Assembly: GCA_049999765.1 (NCBI GenBank)
Contig: JBNGIQ010009464.1
Coordinates: 66,645 to 110,330, forward strand
Length of the DNA: 43,686 nucleotides
From: Phaeoceros laevis
Taxonomy: Eukaryota > Anthocerotophyta > Anthocerotopsida > Notothyladales
Direction of reading: 5' to 3'
Positions 41,604 to 43,686 of the stretch are shown here, piece after piece (the stretch's first letter is position 1; every line of letters begins with the position of its first letter). Position numbers and translations under genes: made by a program. The notes beneath the pieces are model-generated. The model was not told the origin of the DNA and did not search any database. It saw only the letters and a program-made list of their open reading frames with translations.

Positions 41604-43030
41604 ACAACAGGAATGTGCTGGCTGTGAGCTGGAAAGACAGCTCCGTGAATGGGAGCCTTGTGCAATCAACCTCTTTTTGTCAGCCATCGGCAGTCCTAAT
41701 AGTGTCCTCTTGCAGTTCATAGGTAGGCAAGCATTGATGGATAGAACCTCATTCTAACTTTATGCAATGTAGACCTAACAGAGGCAACTTTATGCAAAAA
41801 CATCTATTTGCCAATGCCTGCCGTCGAGAACCAGGCAAAGTAACGGGAACCGCGGAATCCTCTGCTTCGTAGAATGGATTTCTTTCGCACAACTGACAGC
41901 CTGGAATGTGATGGAAGTGCTCCAACTGGAGCAGAGGGGTTCGTTTATCAGCATTTCGTCCCTACATCGTCCAGCATTTATCTTTGCCTACATTAACTGA
42001 TGACAGCATTAGAATTTATAGATAGGAAGTAAAAAAAGCTCCTGTTTGGCATTTTGGAGATCTGGAGTCTGGACATGCAAAATCAGAAATGATGGATGCA
42101 TTTGACATGCTCATGGGTGACCGTGGAGAGAAAACAAATTCCCAGCTTGATAGGGTCCTGCCCGTTTCTTTGCTTTGGGTGTAGCACTAGAATGCTATGC
42201 TAAGCTACTTAAACAGCAGAAGACAAAAAGAATATCAGCTGTCATATGAGCTGAGTATATAGTATATACTGATGTCATGCTGGACGGTGCAAAGAAAGCC
42301 CAGGGTGAAAGAGCCTACAAAACTCCTACTGCTATGCAGCTGTGTGTGTGTTTTTTTTCCTCTGTGTGGGTGGGCGGGAGGGGAGATAGACTTCCAAAGA
42401 CTGTGTTTGTTTCCGGAGAAATTGTGTTCCATTATATGAAATTCTAGGGTTCCAAAACGTGTACTAGAGAAATCGTGTTCCATTGTAAGAAACTCTAGCA
42501 ATCAAGCATGTGCAAACAATGGGACTGAAAACCGTGAAGTGTTTGGGGGAGTGCTTAGGCATGTGAAGCAGAAACAAAAAAAAACTTTGTCCAGCTACGG
42601 TTGCGTCCAGACTCCAGCTATTGCCTCCTAGCAGTCCCATTTTATTTTAGTTTTGGCGTAACTCGTAGGAAAAGACGGTGGAGGTGCCAAACAACAGCAA
42701 ACCAAACGTGACAGATTTTGCAGTAGACGGTGACGAGTGACCGGCTGGCTTAACCCGCGTATAACGGAATCAGGGACGCGAACGGAGGAGCCGCCTCGTC
42801 TACACACGTCCCGGCCGTCGGGCGGGAGTGGTTTTGGCGCCGCCAACGCCCGCCACTGCCAAACCGAAACAGCCGGGAGTCTTCCACCCTTTTACCCGTC
42901 CGTACCGCTGGCTTCACCCACCGGTGCGCGCACCCAGCCGCTTCTTCCCACATGAGACAGGCTAGGTAGGGTGTAGGTTGCCGCTTCTTACCACATGCTA
43001 GCAGGCTAGGTTGTAGAGTAAAACCGACTT
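41604..43030. other. Intergenic region without a recognisable gene
   Basis: About 1.4 kb, no domain seen in either strand. A diverged 51-bp tandem repeat (GAGAAATTGTGTTCCATT at 42416, GAGAAATCGTGTTCCATT at 42467) is present. Confidence 0.5.
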
Positions 43031-43500
43031 CTGTTCTAGTAGTAGTATGATTATGGTGTCTAGCCAACTCCACATGGGAATTGAACAATTGAACACCTCT
43101 AGGCAGGCGCCACGTAGTACAATACAGCTACCCTTCCTCAGCCGCCACGGCACTAGCAGGTACAATACAGCTACCCTTCCTCAGCCGCCGCGGCCTGCTA
43201 GTGCTGCGGACAGCCAGACCGCGGAGCCCGTACTCATCACTCTCGCGTCCTGCTCTGCCATTTAAGCCCCGGGCCGGGGCGACACCAGTCAGCAACAGCA
43301 GCATCCAGCGCCTCCTCTCCTCTTCTTCCCTCCACCACCGGATCCCAGACCTCAATCAGGGTTTAAAAACCCACCCTGAATCCCAGCACTATACTGGAAT
43401 TCATTCATTCTTCCCGGGCTTAAAAACCCACCCTGAATTCCAGCACTGTACTGGAATTCATTCAGTACTGGAATTCATTCATTCATTCATCCTTTTCTGG
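43031..43500. repeat. Repeat-rich leader region, related to 1715-1890
   Basis: Contains a 43-bp tandem duplication (GTACAATACAGCTACCCTTC at 43117 and 43160) and a 57-bp tandem duplication (TTAAAAACCCACCCTGAATC at 43363 and its variant at 43420) with extra copies of TACTGGAATTCATTCA. Several blocks recur at the left end of the window. It lies in the promoter or leader of the epoxide hydrolase-like gene. Confidence 0.75.
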
Positions 43501-43585
43501 TGCTGTGTGAGACGTGAAGGCGCGATCTTTTTGTAAACGCTTCCGCAAGGATTGCTGTTCAAAAGATCAAGCACCCAAGAAAGAC

Positions 43586-43686
43586 ATGGCAGCTGCTGCA
43601 AGATCGTGGGTGGACGAAAGCGGGATTCTGCACCGGATGGTGAGGACCAACGGCATCGACATGCACATCGCGGAGCAGGGCAGCGG
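43586..43686 (+). CDS. Epoxide hydrolase-like alpha/beta hydrolase, 5' end only
   Basis: ATG at 43586 opens a frame that runs off the window: 33 codons are visible. After a short lead, GILHRMVRTNGIDMHIAEQG matches the N-terminus of plant soluble epoxide hydrolases, where the pattern T-N-G-I-x-M-H-x-A-x-x-G is conserved. The catalytic region is outside the window, so the assignment rests on this motif alone. Confidence 0.7.
   Translation, partial: MAAAARSWVDESGILHRMVRTNGIDMHIAEQGS

Noticed and set aside
1-43686. CRISPR arrays, prokaryotic operons or phage genes
   Set aside because: No regular spacer array or bacterial gene organisation; all supported genes are eukaryotic with GT-AG introns or plant-specific domains.

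Overview
The window is nuclear DNA of a streptophyte, most likely an early-diverging land plant such as a bryophyte or lycophyte. This rests on a class III secretory peroxidase, a Ycf20-like chloroplast protein, plant-type intron-containing H2A, an SRL1-type PRP38 splicing protein, a plant heteroglycan glucosidase, jacalin-type lectins and a PLS-type PPR protein. Genes are fairly dense, introns are short (about 70-300 bp) with GT-AG ends, and overall base composition is intermediate. The lineage assignment below 'streptophyte' is inference. Two runs of exactly 100 N are scaffold gaps.

Layout. 1-745 (minus): end of a PPR gene that runs off the left edge, preceded by an OSB-type 'PDF' motif in a different frame. 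1.1-3.9 kb: AT-rich and repeat-bearing intergenic DNA. 4.1-5.7 kb: class III peroxidase (four exons, two gaps in introns). 5.7-10.1 kb: repeat-rich desert with a ~350-bp direct repeat, a GAAACG/CGTTTC-rich element and a 709-bp element with perfect 19-bp inverted ends. 10.1-11.4 kb: intronless SRL1/PRP38. 12.2-12.7 kb: histone H2A. 13.6-14.2 kb (minus): Ycf20-like, divergent from a two-domain universal stress protein (USP) gene at 14.3-16.5 kb. 19.9-22.5 kb: NT-C2 protein with a C-terminal domain holding a possible Cys-His-Asp triad. 23.5-25.3 kb: plastid-type atypical SDR with nine exons. 26.4-29.7 kb: intronless GH31 heteroglycan glucosidase with an overlapping uORF. 30.9-31.8 kb: intronless CSU1/NOSIP-type RING protein. 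32.9-39.2 kb: tandem duplication of a jacalin-like lectin gene; the first copy is truncated by an internal deletion, and a transposon-like element with 27-bp inverted ends sits upstream of the second. 39.9-41.6 kb: GPN3 GTPase with nine exons. 43.6 kb to end: start of an epoxide hydrolase-like gene.

The genes are mostly unrelated housekeeping and stress loci and do not form a pathway. The interesting material is structural: exon-preserving domain duplication in the USP and jacalin genes, broken gene copies (jacalin copy 1, a PPR relic at 32.6 kb), non-autonomous DNA transposons, intronless long genes beside intron-rich ones, and a uORF placed so that it could select between two N-termini of the glucosidase.
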